From: Vandiemenella viatica
Lineage: Eukaryota > Arthropoda > Insecta > Orthoptera > Morabidae
DNA length: 64,000 nt
Assembly (NCBI GenBank): GCA_031002005.1
Contig: JARYHS010013630.1
Span: forward strand, 25,821,112 to 25,885,111
Direction of reading: 5' to 3'
A program made the position numbers and the translations under genes. Below are positions 20,826 through 33,300 of this stretch, in pieces (position 1 is the stretch's first letter; each line of letters opens with the position of its first letter). A model generated the notes under the pieces. It ran no database searches, was not told where the DNA came from, and saw nothing but the letters and a program-made list of their open reading frames with translations.

Positions 20826-22425
20826 CTGGAAGCTAGGCTCAGCGCAATAAACGTGGTTGTTTTGAACAGATGTTAATCTTTCTCTAAAATAGTCAGTGTC
20901 ACAGGGGGCGATTTTTATCGCTTCTAATTCTCGCTGCAAGAAGTTATGTACTAATGCACTGGGCTGCTGGATTGCACGAGTTGGTAGTAGTTAGTGCAGT
21001 GTTGTTTAAACCTCATTTGTTGTTTATAATGGCATACAAACCACTTTGTGTAGTTCTGAAACGATTAATTCGTTCGTCTTGTGCTTATTTGCTTAAACAT
21101 TTGTTAAGTGAAGTACAAAGATACCGGGAAAAATAATGCATTTATGTTTTTAAATTTTTTTCTCAGATATTCCTCAGGCGGACTGTTCAGTCCATTTTCA
21201 TTCACTGCTACACGAAAGTTTCCAAAATTATTTTGCCGTCCGGTCTTCTTGATGTGATTATCGTTATTTGTATCCTACATCCTTCACATTTCCGAAAAAC
21301 GTCAGAAAAATGTAAAGCTTTCTTCCCTGACCGTTTTGTCACATTTCATTCCCGGTTTGCCATGATGACGATAGAAAAACAAAACCAGCGTACAAATAAA
21401 AAAACGGCGAACGTAACTTCTGACAACAATATAACGACTGGCGATTGAGCTGTCAGGCGAGGCGACAGCAGCGCTGTGTAGCGGCGACAAAGTCACATGA
21501 CCGCCACACTCGCACGCTGCTGGCTACTAGAATTGAACATGCTGAAATCCAGTCGCTGCTAGTTTGTAACTAGTGGAGTCAGTGGCAGCGAGTACTATGT
21601 CACATGAAGCGATTACTCGCTGCTACTCAAATAGCAGCCTCAATAATCGCCCTGTTTGGCATAGCTTTTAGGTCCTATTGTTAAGTTAGGTTAAAAAATT
21701 TAGCAGTTGTAAACATACATACAACACTATTCAATGACGACAACTTTGCCTTCATGTTATACGATTAACACAGACTTGAAATTCGTAGGAAACTTGTCCG
21801 CATAAGGGCCTCTTCAGTTTTCGTTTCAAAGGAGAAACAGAGATGCAACGAAGAATATTCGACTCCATCGAAGCAAAGTATTTCATACATTGCAGAGATT
21901 CTTCCCGCGAATACTTCATCGCAAACGTTTTCTTGATTAGAGCAGCTGTGAGATGCTATTTTAAACTTGAAAGCGGTTCTCAGCGTATACATTATTTTAT
22001 GGCACGGGGACGTGCGTCAAGATTTCTTTTACGACTGTTAAAAATAGAGAGAATTTGACGAGTTGTAGCCAAAATGTGCCTTTAAGTAGGTGAAGGTTAG
22101 GGCTTTGGAGTTTTGGTAGAAATGATGTGAAGAAGACTTACAATGGAAGCTAAGATATGAGGAGTTGCTCAGTGTGTGTTTCTATCTGTTAATAGCGTCT
22201 GCAGAAATGTGTAGACTGTATTTTAGCTCAGTTATCAATCGAATAGGTTCAAACGGTTGGCAGCTACGAGTATTAAAACAAGCGTTTTCTACAGGAAAGC
22301 TGTTTCATTTCTGCTTAGTTTTAGCTGGTTCCAGTTCATCGAAATGTGACTACAATGTTCCAAACATAGGAGGTTTGTTTGCGCACGAAGTTAGCGCAAT
22401 ATAGGAATAGCTGTAGGATTTCATA
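20825..22425. other. Unassigned sequence
   Basis: A GC-richer piece at 21430-21650 repeats words such as AGCGATTACTCGCTGCTA and GTCACATGA and could be a MITE, but I cannot define ends. The ORFs at 20954-21136, 21233-21448, 21843-22058 and 22165-22404 have no recognised motif. Confidence 0.3.
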
Positions 22426-22487
22426 TCTACATCTACATCTACATATATACTCTGCAATTCACAAAATTGTGTAGATGTAGATGAAAA
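22426..22487 (-). repeat. Jockey-like LINE tail fragment
   Basis: The minus strand reads TTTTGTGAATTGCAGAGTAT followed by ATGTAGATGTAGATGTAGAT-type tail, identical in layout to 18895-18935. The opposite end carries a second TGTAGATGTAGATG, giving a small inverted arrangement. Confidence 0.6.
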
Positions 22488-23945
22488 CAATTGCCCACCA
22501 ATGGTCTAGGCAAACGTTGGGATGGTACTCAATCTCCGCCACATAAACCACACATTTCACAAACAAAAAATATACAATTATCTGAAGGAACACGTTTCGT
22601 AGGCTAATTGAAACTTAACACTTTCCTCCAACAATTATGTACGCCCGGTTAGACTTCGGCCATTGTCCACATGGACCTTGCTGCCCGCATCTGAGCGAAA
22701 AAAAGTGAATAATTCTGTTGTGTAATGCAGCGTGATCTTTGGTGGATATCTTTTTAGGTTAAGAAACAAGTCTTATGTTCAGCACAGCACGCACTGAGAG
22801 ATATGTGGTTAGCTTATTAGGGTATTGAACCGTAATTGCGGGAGGTTCGGCTCCTCTTGCCGAGTTATAGGATATTGCAGAGAACTCAGTAGGACTGGCA
22901 GTTACCATTGTCTCAGTCCGAGGACTCTGACCCGGTCGCTATTACAGTTTACGACCGCAAGTGTTGCGGACAGAATGGCGCCTGTCACTCCACAACTGAC
23001 AGATGAATTATGCCGAACCGCACGCCGTCACGTGCTGAAGCCATATTTGTTACTCGAGAGCAGACACAAAACATGTGTACACATAAAATTGTCTTCACAT
23101 AAGAAGTCGTCAAAATATTTATTATCGCTTTATTTTAGACCTGTCTTCATGTGGTATACAACTGCAAGATAAAATGTTATTCCGCTTAGATTTTTGGGTA
23201 CAATCTGGTTCTTCTTCCAACTGTACCAACTTAACAAACCTTCGCAGTATGCTTTTGTTCTCTTAAGGCTCATCGCCACATCGAAGTCATCAGCTTGTAA
23301 AATTACAGGGGTTTATTTATTTTATTTTCTCAGAAATTAATAATTTAGAGATTGCAGCGTGTAGCGAAACGTCGGAAACAGCGCTTGGATAGTTAAAGCG
23401 GTATCACGCATGGAAATGCTGCTGATCGCACACGAATCTATATATAAGAACTCCATTTTCCAAGATTTTTGTTTGAAGAGCCCTCGCCATTTTTTTTTTT
23501 CCCTCCGAGGGCGACCCATTGTTGTTTCCTCGGTAGTATGTTATATTTTGTTTTATGGGTCATCGTTGAGACTGAGTGATAATTTTGTTCGATTAGACAA
23601 AGTTTATTCTGGCGGTCCAGTGTTAATTTAACTAGTTAGTAGAGGCCAGAGTTTTATGAGCGATGCTTTACTATCTAGATATTTCAATTTTTTTGTCGGT
23701 GATGGTTTAACGTTCATCTTAGTTTCAGGCGCGCTTTATAATCTTGGTATTTTAATTTGTTTTGTCGGTTATGGTTTAACGTTCATCTCAGTTTCCAGCT
23801 TAGTGGCTTTCATAACAAACTAGCAGAGTTCCCGGCGTTTCCCGGTATGATCTACATTGATTTTCCCACACAGTAAATACTGAAGTTCATAACAGAGGTC
23901 AGTTCTCTACAATTGTGAATCAAATTTCAAGTCAATCGCTCCATT
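22488..23945. other. Unassigned sequence
   Basis: The ORF at 22825-23172 is the longest (115 codons) and lies in a GC-richer patch, but I recognise no domain. A duplicated phrase, GTCGGTKATGGTTTAACGTTCATC, is present at 23695 and 23763 (68-base step). Confidence 0.3.
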
Positions 23946-23949
23946 TTCT

Positions 23950-24240
23950 ATACGTAACTGAATAAGTGGGCGGATAAAGTATGAAACGAACGAGTTTTAG
24001 AAATGATGGTTGAGGAAAGAGGTTTGAGGAAGAGTCTTACAGAAATAGGAGACATGATGGTAGGTCATATTTTGAGACATGCAGGATTGGTTAATTTGTT
24101 AGTGGAGGGAACAGTGGAAGGTAAGAACTGTAGAGGAAGACAGAGATTAGAATATATGAAGCATAATTGAAGTTGTGGGTTGTAAGGGGTATATTGAAAT
24201 GAAAAGGTTAGCACAAATTAGGAAAAAGGGGGGGGGGATA
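23950..24240 (+). mobile_element. LINE ORF2 C-terminal fragment
   Basis: The plus strand reads RSLTEIGDMMVGHILRHAGL-like, then NLLVEGTVEGKNCRGRQRLEYMK. It is the same RT family as 19735-20060, with different frame breaks. A G9 run at 24230-24238 ends it. Confidence 0.7.
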
Positions 24241-24329
24241 TTTGTACGACTAGTCCCCGGCTTAGCAGAATAGAGAAGGGGTTGGGGTATATTTATTCCT
24301 GCAATATTTTTTTGCCGTAACCAAGTTCG

Positions 24330-24600
24330 GTGTGTTCTCAGCGGGGAAAACCACAGCGTGCTGGTGTGCACCAGACCGCGCGACGCGACACCAACTTGCG
24401 CTAACTGCGCCGCAGGACCACGCGGCCAGCTACCGGGGCTGCCCACTGAGGAGGAAGCTGCAAGCGGCCGTAAACAGGAGCCGTCTTCACACCAGCACAG
24501 CGAAGATCAGGACGCTACCAAGATTGACAAAAGATAAGACCACCCACGGCAATCTGACCAATCATAACCACCTGACCAGACACGATTAGCATGAACACAA
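24330..24600 (+). mobile_element. Jockey-type LINE ORF1 zinc-knuckle fragment
   Basis: Two overlapping frames together read PTCANC and then DHAASYRGCPLRRKLQAA, giving a C-x2-C-xn-H-x6-C knuckle as in the nucleic-acid-binding ORF1 proteins of Jockey-clade elements. A one-base shift separates the halves. The remaining C-terminal sequence (to 24589) is basic. ORF2 does not follow, so this is an isolated piece. Confidence 0.55.
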
Positions 24601-24934
24601 CCACTGTTGTCAATGCCAGCCACAAGAAAATCAACTAGGGATGGTCTTACAACTGCTCACGCAGTTGTTAACTACGCTCATCCCCACCAGGCGAAAAGAA
24701 TAAGCAAGGGTTTCCCTCATATGTCATACTATAATGGCCAAAGCCGGGTTTTTCCCTAATGAGTAAATTAATGATCCCAAAACCAACCTATATGATCCAG
24801 TAGATAAAGCTACAGACAGTAGCGGGGCTACATAACGCCGTTGAGGCAGCGGAAAATAAAAGAAGCCACCCTATCAGGAACATATGGAAAGACAGAATCG
24901 TTCCAAAATAAATTATAAAAATACCGGAAATGCC
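24601..24934. other. Unassigned sequence
   Basis: It may be residual LINE sequence after the ORF1 fragment, but no motif supports this. Confidence 0.3.
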
Positions 24935-25245
24935 AACACTAAAGGTTTTAAAAAGTCCGTTCAAACCCATCCAATATGCATTAATTACTATAAACAACGG
25001 ATGTAATTTCGTTTCCAAACATCAGAGATTGTAGCAGTGCGGCCTGAGATCGCAGTTTCAAGTAGCAATGAAGTTCTGGAAAGGTTCTACACTAAAGGTT
25101 TTGAACAGTTCACTTTTATGTTCAGACCCATCAAATAAGCATTACTTACTATTAAGAGCGTATATAGTTTCACTTCCAAATATCAGAGATTGTAGCTGAA
25201 CGGCCTGAGTTTGTAGCTTCAATAAGCAAAGATCATCTGGAAAAG
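24935..25245 (+). repeat. ~155-bp tandem dimer
   Basis: CACTAAAGGTTTT recurs at 24937 and 25090, and ATCAGAGATTGTAGC at 25021 and 25182, so two diverged units with a 153-161 base step are present. CCATC-AATA-GCATTA and CGGCCTGAG are also shared. Confidence 0.75.
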
Positions 25246-26359
25246 TATTTTCCTTTATATTATTAAAATTAATTTACATATATTCCTCCTCGAATTCAAT
25301 ACGGCCATTTATAGGGTTTAAAGACTAAAAACAAAAATTTAAGGAATAAAATGTTACAGGTGATAATAAGGCTTTTATTTTTTGCGAAATATGACATCTG
25401 CATCTATTTGACATCTTATCTTTGGTGTTTAACGCTATAGTTCGGATTTTCATTTATTGCACCGGCCTTATGTTACGTTAAAACATAAGACATACCAAAT
25501 GGTTCAACTGAAATTCTAATCTTTGAAACGCTGAAAGCCCCATCGAAATCTGGGCAGTTGTTTCCTATGTTTTCTGGAACCAACATACACGGTTTTAGTT
25601 TTATAGCTATAGATAGATACTAGTCTATCGAACTATTGTGGAATAACAGGTTTAAGAAAAATAAATTGTAGTTATAAATGAATGCAATAAATTGTAGTTG
25701 TCGAGTAACAGTAGGGACTGGTTTCACTACACATCTCTGTTGCGTATAGTGAATACCAAGGTAAAAATCGGTATAGTAACAAGAACATAGAGAAGAACTA
25801 TTTCACGACGTGACAGGAATTTCAATGTAAGTGAGGAACTATTTTGATGATGTCAGCCATAGCTTTAAACACACTTGGGACTTACTGTCAAAAAAGATAA
25901 ACTCAGCAGTATACGAGTCTGACTACAAGAGTTCTCGGCATTCATCACACGTGACAAACCAACAACCGCCAAGTATAATGAACATCTTACCATACACATG
26001 TACGAAACACAACCAATTGGTATGAGTTTTCAGAGTGTGAAAACTTAGGATCTAACTTAAACGCTGCGCTACCGGAGCTAGAAATGATGATTGTTCGTTA
26101 TCTGAACGGAAAAACTCTGAAGATTAAGCTGCATCAAATACATACATACACCACATCCTCAACGTCAAAAGATGCCCACCAAAGATCACATTCTAATAAT
26201 AAATAGACATTATATTCTTCAGATACTATTGATTTTTTTTATTGTGTAAATTTGGATATTTGTTTATCCTTTTTTCTGAAATACACGTGAAACGTAAATC
26301 AAGCAACTACATCAAAGATTAATACTTCAGTAGGCGTAAACATTTTTAAAATAAGCATG
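25246..26359. other. Unassigned AT-rich sequence
   Basis: Nothing recognised. The 64-codon ORF at 25831-26025 has no motif. Confidence 0.3.
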
Positions 26360-27145
26360 TTTTCGTGCTTTACTATTACTATTACTCCGCGATTCACTAA
26401 AAGTGTATGGCGGAGGGTGCATTGTACCTATTCGGGAAGGTAATGGTTTGGAAGTGATATACGGGATATGGCAGGAGGCGTCCATGGGTTATTGTGAGGA
26501 ACCATTCGCATGGAGCGATCTGGGGAAACCATGAAAACCCAGATCAGGATGGCCGGAGTACTTTACCGAAAGCTACTCCTGTCGGATTTTATGTTTAGTC
26601 GCCCGGTAAATCCTTTCTATTCCACCCCCTAATCGCTCGTGGAAAAAATGAGTACTGAAATGAATCGGTTCTGGCCCCGATTTCTCTTATCTTATTTTCG
26701 CGGTCATTCCGGGATATGAATGTTGCTGGTAGCAATATTTGTTTACTGTCATTCCGAAATACGTCAGTCGAGAATTTTACAATTAGCTTCTGTCGAGAGC
26801 AACGCCTTCGGTGCCTCCAGGTCTTCCCAACCTAACTCCTTCAACATCACACTAACGCATTCGCTCCAACTATATATACCTGTCACGAATCGGGAGGCTC
26901 TTCTTTGGACCATCTCTAATGCCTCCATTAATCCCTTTTGATGGGGACCCCATACAGAGCAACAATATTCTAAGTGAGGCCGCACTAGTGACTTGTATGC
27001 AATCGATTTAACGTCCGGAGTGCATTGTTTTAAATTACGACCTAGAAATTGAAGCATACGATTTGCTTTCCCAATTACATTATCGATATGCTCATTCCAT
27101 GACAAATTATTACGAATTGTTACCCCTAGGTATTTAGCGGAATCT
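26360..27145 (-). mobile_element. Jockey-like LINE, 3' end with reverse-transcriptase C-terminus
   Basis: The minus ORF from 27145 reads KYLGVTIRNN and SWNEHIDNVIGKANRMLQFLG, then SLVRPHLEYCCSVWGPHQ, then VQRRASRFVTG and LGWEDLEA. These are the thumb-region blocks after the RT palm domain. The frame is open for 113 codons to 26764, unusually long for this window. The 3' untranslated part ends with ATGCACCCTCCGCCATACAC and a GCGGAGTAATAGTAATAGT tail at 26380. A piece of family I SINE (26496-26560) is embedded in the 3' region. Confidence 0.8.
26496..26560 (-). mobile_element. Family I SINE fragment inside LINE 3' region
   Basis: The minus strand reads GGCCATCCTGATCTGGGTTT, then CATGGTTTCCCCAGATCG and GCGAATGGTTCC, the family I body. 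The head and tail are missing, so it was either captured by recombination or decayed. Confidence 0.55.
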
Positions 27146-27779
27146 GCGGTATAACAAAATTACTTTTGCCACAGTTAATCTGATTAAACCTTCAGCATTG
27201 TTTATACGAAGACTGTTACAGTTTAGAATTCTCACAGCAGTGTACAGGCAAAGATATAAAGGAAAACAGCCGATTGGGTCTATGGGCACGAAGATCGTTA
27301 TAATTTCAAATTCTGAAATAAATAAATTATTTACCATTGGTGATACCTAGATGAGATGTGGTAACGGTCAACCACTGCTAGAAGTCTTCTTACCTTTCTC
27401 AGCTTATACTTGATATATCACAAATAAATTACTATTCCAAACCATCTCTCGTTTTAAATACAATAATTTAATCTACCACTTACCGATTTTTTTTTTTTTT
27501 TTTTTGGTTCCTACTAGCAAAGAAAGCAAATTTCGCGTCTTCTGTTATGCATTACACGACGTCTAATGTGGACTTTCTCGTCGTATTTCATATCAAAAGT
27601 ACTTCATTTTACCTGAATGGGAAAATTATACTTCACCTTTCTTTCTGTCGTCTACATACCTAAAGAGATTCATCAGCTTTTTGACCAATATAAATCACTT
27701 CGAGTTTCAATTTGAATCCACATTTATTCTGCAGATTCACATATCTTGTACTACACTCATCTTTTTATACAACTGCTAG
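27146..27779. other. Unassigned AT-rich sequence with a T tract
   Basis: A run of 19 T lies at 27487-27505. No other feature was recognised. Confidence 0.35.
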
Positions 27780-28800
27780 CCTCTAAGCCCGTCAAAAATG
27801 ACGGGTGAAAGAAATGTTCTGGCGATTCATTGCGATTGACTTAGTAAATAGAATTGTTATGTAATGCTCATAACATTATTTTGTAATTTGTACATATTTT
27901 GGTTGTAGTTTACACAGCGATACAGATGGAACTTCTACTGAATTAATTATGTCAGAATTACGGAACCAAAGACATTAAAAATATATTAAGAATCCCAAAA
28001 CCTTATGCTATAGCGCGTGATATTGGTTTTATTCCTGGTCCAGGTCTCAATGAGCACGATAAATACGGAACTACTTCCATCCGTATGAAATAATATCTTC
28101 ACTAACTGGGCGCTTATGAAAGCAGTTTAAATTATTTATGAAACTACATTCATTGTGAATCATTATATAAAAAATTGTTTCAGTTGTCATTCTGGACCTG
28201 TTTGCATTTCGACATAACCACAACTTCTACTGATTTTCAAAATTCCTAGCTTCTATTACCCGTGTACTAATACATTAATTGCATTGCGAACTAAATTTGA
28301 CCCACTGAAATGTTTATAGTTGTCTTATATAGTACCGTCAGCAATAAAAGCAACTAATATTTACTATATTAATTTAAAAGCAGTACATACTTTTATCTCA
28401 GTGTTTCAGCAAATCATTTCTTCAAGCATATAAGAGGGACTTAAAATATCTACATCGAATATAAATATCTTGTAATACCGTCAAAAATGACGTGTTGAAC
28501 GCAGTATTTTAGCAATTCGTTTCTTCACTAACTAAGTATAATTTTCATCAAATAACGCTCATAATTTTGAAAATGATATAGATGTTTCTTAGCTTACTAT
28601 AATGATAGTATCGCTGTACAGATAGTGTTAGAAAAATCTACATCGAACAAATTTTAATTAAGTGAAAGCAACTAATAATTAATGTCGATTTTTACGAAAT
28701 ACATACTTTTCTTTCATTGTGCTGGCAGCTTATTTACTCGTGGATATTCAGTAAAATAGAACTGTTATTAAATAACGCGCATAACCTCGAACATATTGTT
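27780..28800 (+). repeat. Possible diverged tandem repeats
   Basis: GTCAAAAATGACG occurs at 27789 and 28479, AAYGCTCATAA-like words at about 27866, 28552 and 28772, and RTACATACTTTT at 28384 and 28704. The spacing is irregular (220 to 690), so this is at best an old, rearranged array of the same sequence. Confidence 0.4.
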
Positions 28801-29479
28801 TGGGCAGCGAAAGCAGGAACCGTGACGTCAGAGTGTAACAGACATCGACACAGTGTGACCAAGAATAGATAGATATCTCTCTTCTTGGCCACAATCGTAA
28901 CAATTTTTATGCAATTCGTCTGATAACTATTCAACATAACCTCCTTTGCGGGTCATGTATTGCCTCTTCCATTACACCTACATCTCTTGTTTAGCTCTTT
29001 GTTGTTAAATGTATCTTCTCCTTGACATCGGGTCTCCTGTGGAGCTTTAATACTTTCCGTCAAGTATGCTAGGAGTACTATTGTCATTTATTAAAACTCA
29101 TATGGATAGTAAAATACATTTACATACACACTTGCAGGTTGGCACGATATGTGTCCCTAACGCGGTTGAACGCGCTTCACAATAAAATTCATTGCAAACA
29201 GTTTCTTTGGCATTACGTATTAACGGTTCAGCATGTATGTAAGTTTCCTCCAACGCTTTCTACGTTTAGTGTCAAACACTCAACACGGCTTTTCTTCTAG
29301 GAATAGCAGTGGCGAGAGATACTATCACTCTCTGTCCAGAGATGTGGCCATTACAGCAAATTAACAAGTTAGGTTTTCTATTTACTTTTCTGAAATGGTT
29401 CAGTATGTTCTAAATTGCAAACCAACTATAAATAAAAGTATGTATTTCGCCTAAATTCACATATCATATATATTATTTC
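28801..29479. other. Unassigned AT-rich sequence
   Basis: Nothing recognised. Confidence 0.3.
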
Positions 29480-30450
29480 CAAAAGGCGTTTTATTGTTGT
29501 TGTTGTCGTCAGAAGCCATTATCTCCGTTCATACCTAACCGACATAGATAAATGAGGTATCATTTTAAATATTAAGATTTCCGCTTTGGTCACATAACAT
29601 TTTAAGAAAGAAATTTTTCAGAATTCGATCCTTAAAGGGCAAAAGTATCATTATTTTTGCGTCTGAATTTATTGGAGAATATGCGAAAATCTTTAAATTA
29701 CGAGTGTAATGAAATACTTCTTCCGCCAACCGGAGGGATAAGATTCGAGAAATAAGATGCCGTACTGATGCTTTTATGTATTCCTTCTTTCCTCGTGCTA
29801 TTCGGGATTGGAATGCACGGGTTTAGGATTTGGTGCTTAGCACCCTCTGTCACCCACAATGTTTGTGATTTGCAGAGTATGGATGTAGATGTAGATGTAG
29901 ATTATCCTCACAACGTATTTTTAAGCCATAAACCATTTATATATCATAAGTAACTAAAACGGATAAATGAGATATAATTTGAAAGATTAAGGGCTCTGAT
30001 TTGGTCAAATCATAACTTAAGAACGGAATTTTTCAGAATTTGATACTTAAAGGGTAAAAGTATCATTATTTATATAACGTTGTTTTTGGTTTTCTTTTTG
30101 TTTGTTACGAGCCATTTATGTCCCTTGATATTTAACCGAAATCGATAGATAAGATTAAGGTCTCCACTCAGGCAACATTACAAGTTAAGAAAGAAATTTG
30201 GCCTTTGAAGGGCAAAAGTAATAACTGTTAAAGTCGCGCGTATGAGACAGTTCAGAGCCAAGCCGCTAAATATCAGCAGCTCATATCACAAAGATATTAA
30301 TGATCTACTTCACTGACGTAAACTTTGTTACGCACCTGCTACACTAAACAAATACCCAAATGATACAAATGAGGCGATTCTTCTTTCATCCTATTACAAA
30401 CCACCAATCTTTACTAATAATCGCGAAATGTTCGCATGGATCATCTAGTT
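29480..30450 (-). repeat. Dispersed repeat carrying the ~168-bp unit, copy 2
   Basis: Read on the minus strand, the head GCGAACATTTCGCGATTATT (30440-30420) and GGTTTGTAATAGGATG match copies 1 and 3. About three tandem units follow, with landmarks GAGCCATTTATG (30111), AACCATTTATATA (29931) and GAAGCCATTATCTCC (29513), and the repeated phrase AAAGGGCAAAAGTATCATTA. A LINE tail inserted at 29700-29912 interrupts the array. Confidence 0.65.
29700..29912 (+). mobile_element. Jockey-like LINE 3' terminus
   Basis: It matches 18735-18935 along its length (TTCCTTCTTTCCTCGTGCTA, TTCGGGATTGGAATGCACG, TAGCACCCTCTGTCACCCAC, TTTGCAGAGTATGGATG) and ends with TAGATGTAGATGTAGATTA. It interrupts the tandem-repeat element of 29480-30450, so it inserted later. 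Confidence 0.8.
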
Positions 30451-32465
30451 AATTATTAATTGCTTTTTGTTTATTTACATTAGTTTGATGTTGATGTTTT
30501 CTTCATACTCTCTGTCCATAGATGTTGCTGTTATAGTAAACTAGGAAATATCGTTTTTAATCTTATGAACATTAGAAGCTGGTATAGAGTAATCTCCACC
30601 TGCGGGCCCGGCGAGGAGTTTCCTGCTGGCTGTGTTTTTCGTGTCAGCTGAGAGTGAGAGTGGGAGCCACTGCCATTGAGCGAGTTCATGAATGAACTGC
30701 CCGCAGCGGGTCGCCTACGCGCCCACCCGAAACGAGGCCAGCGCTGACAGTGTCACTCGAGTGCGTAGTTCTCCGCGCTGTGTCCGTTCAGGTGGAAACT
30801 GACGAAAGTCTGTCTCTTTCACCACTGAACGGCGCGGCCTGGTGGCTCAATGGTTGACTTCAAATCGAAACCCCTGTCTCGGAGGAAATTTTTATAGGCT
30901 CTCAACCAGACCTTCACCTTTGGCACAGCTTGCTGTTGAAATATCTAGGCTCTTTTGACCTTAAACATTCACATTTTCTGTGCATGAGATGCAAGATTCA
31001 TTTGTAAAAAAATTGTATTTTTTAATATTTTTTTTGTTTTGCATCAATATGATGTAAATTGAACTTACACACGCTAATTACAAAAAGAAATTCTAATGCA
31101 GAATTTTAAATAAATAATTAATTTAGAAATATTATCACTGAGAAAAAAAATCATGTTTATTTAACATTGCATAAAAAAAGAACTCAGCCAGCAAAGAAAA
31201 TTAACGGAAGCAAACAAACAATAAACAAATTGTTCCCGGCTAGGGAGAGCACGAAACTCCTTCAGTTTGGGCGTATACTGGGTGAAAATTGTTTATATGA
31301 AATTGTCACTTATCGTAACTGCAGGAGGCTGTCGACAACCTTGATGTTTCCTTCACTATGAAGAAACACTTTTAACTCCATCTGGCAACTGAGGTGGGTT
31401 CACTTGTTTAAGCACATAAAAAGAAAACATCACGACAAATATTGTCGTGACGAAAACGCGACCTCCACGTTTCTTTGAAATCCGCGTACACACACACGTG
31501 CGGACTTTACGGGGTCTGGCCCCCAAGTGCTCGCAACAGCTTGACCACACTCACCCCCGGCCTCCGGGAGAGGCATCTCTACCTGCGACAAACAAAGACA
31601 CACACACGCGCGCCAGGAACCTGTCGCCAGACAGGAATGCGCCACCTTCCGCTGTCTCACCAAACGGCTGGATGAAATGTCTCACAAATGGAGAGGTGAC
31701 GGAAAATCAATGAGAGCAGAGGCTGGACATTACACTGTGTAATGTGAAATACGTCAGAACGCTTACGTGGTCCCCTATAGTCGTTACAAACTCCGTCACC
31801 AGGCCATTACGAGCACACGAATTTACTTTTTACCACTGTACAAGTGCTGGAAATCACTTGAAAGTCGGGGTATTTGTAAAGAAGGATAAGCCAAAAAAAT
31901 GTTTCAGATTTGTGGTCTGAAATGTCGTGTTTACAAATTCAACAAAATGTGCATAGGCGATAGATAACGAGTTGTATATCCAAGATTCACCGTCAACGAA
32001 AACAAGCGAAATGTCAACACAGCTTCAAGGAAGGCTTATTTGTGGCGTTGCTGGTGGTTTTCATTTTCTTATGGCTTTACAGGGAGAGGATTGTGTCCAT
32101 AGATTTTTTTTTTGTTTTTTGATGGTAGCATTCCCGCATTGCCTGGTGTGATATCAGGAATCTATTCAAAACGAAAATCTCGAAGGCCGGATAAGTATTT
32201 GTACCCGAGTCCTTCCGAAGCCAGCGAGACCATAGCGTTACACACCGCGCTCGGTTTGCTGTTGGTACTGAGACTCTTGATTTCAGGTGCGAGTATTCCG
32301 GATATCTTAAAAGTAAAACGTCTTTTATTCTCAGCTCATCCCCTCTGCCACCGAGTCTGTTCGTATTAACGTAGTCGAGATTCGTCTGGTTAGAAAGGAA
32401 GCTGTTTCAGTTCACTCGACTGCCTTCCGCGGTCGTATTGTATGGACGTGGAGTACTTAACCACA
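30451..32465. other. Unassigned sequence
   Basis: A GC-richer patch at 30590-30870 includes a tRNA-like GGTGGCTCAATGGTTG (30850), with no clear B box. ORFs at 31356-31713 on both strands overlap in a patch with CACACACA words and have no recognised domain. No host exon can be supported. Confidence 0.3.
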
Positions 32466-32469
32466 CCCT

Positions 32470-32765
32470 GCGGAAAACGGCCCATCTCCGAGGCTAGGGC
32501 AGTGCGATTTCGCACTGCTATTTGCCATTCGGGAGGACCGGGGTCAAACCCGATTCGGCCATCCTGTCTGAGGTTTTCCGTGGTTTTTCTCAGTAACTCT
32601 AGGCGAATGCTGGGATGGTTCCCTACAAGGCCACGGCCGACCTTCCATCCCCCCTCCCTCCCCGTAGTGTAGTAGGCTGAAAAGGACCTCCGCGATCCTC
32701 CAGCAGCCCGCCTCCCAGCCTTCAGCTGGAAGGAATGAAATTCGTTATGTAAAAAAAAAATATAA
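32470..32765 (+). mobile_element. tRNA-derived SINE (family I), long copy
   Basis: A head with GGGTCAAACCCGATTCGGCC (B-box-like at 32553) is followed by the body GAGGTTTTCCGTGGTTTTTC, then GGCGAATGCTGGGATGGTTC and CAAGGCCACGGCCGACC. The tail is A-rich (32751-32766). It ends differently from other family I copies (CAGCCCGCCTCCC-rich part), so it may be a subfamily. Confidence 0.7.
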
Positions 32766-33021
32766 AAAGAGGCCTATGTTTATTATTGCAATTTACGGAT
32801 CCTTATTTGGCTATTTGACTATTTTTTGAAAATGATTTTAAATAGTTTATAGATGATACACGTTGTTTACCGGGTAATATTTATTTTTTGACAAAAGTGC
32901 TTACGTGAAAGTCAACGTTAAAATTTAGAGTATTTGAAAGCCCGCCAAAACGCCCTTCTGCTGCCTGACGCGGGCCAACGACACTCGTGGCCTCATGTAC
33001 CAGCAGGCGCTCACTCTACGT

Positions 33022-33263
33022 TAGGGCTGTTGATATTTTTAAAAACATCGCATTTTCGATATATAGATATTTTAAAAAGTATCAATATCGGCTGTCGATA
33101 TATCGGAAAAAATATCGATGCATCGATATATCGATACTTTTATAAATTCAATCTCATAAAATCAAACATTGTAAAAATAAGACTGTCCACTGATAAATAG
33201 ACGTGTGATTTTGTTCTTGATCAGGATTTCACTTTCGAATGGTTTCTCTTGCTGACTATGATT

Positions 33264-33300
<37 letters not shown>

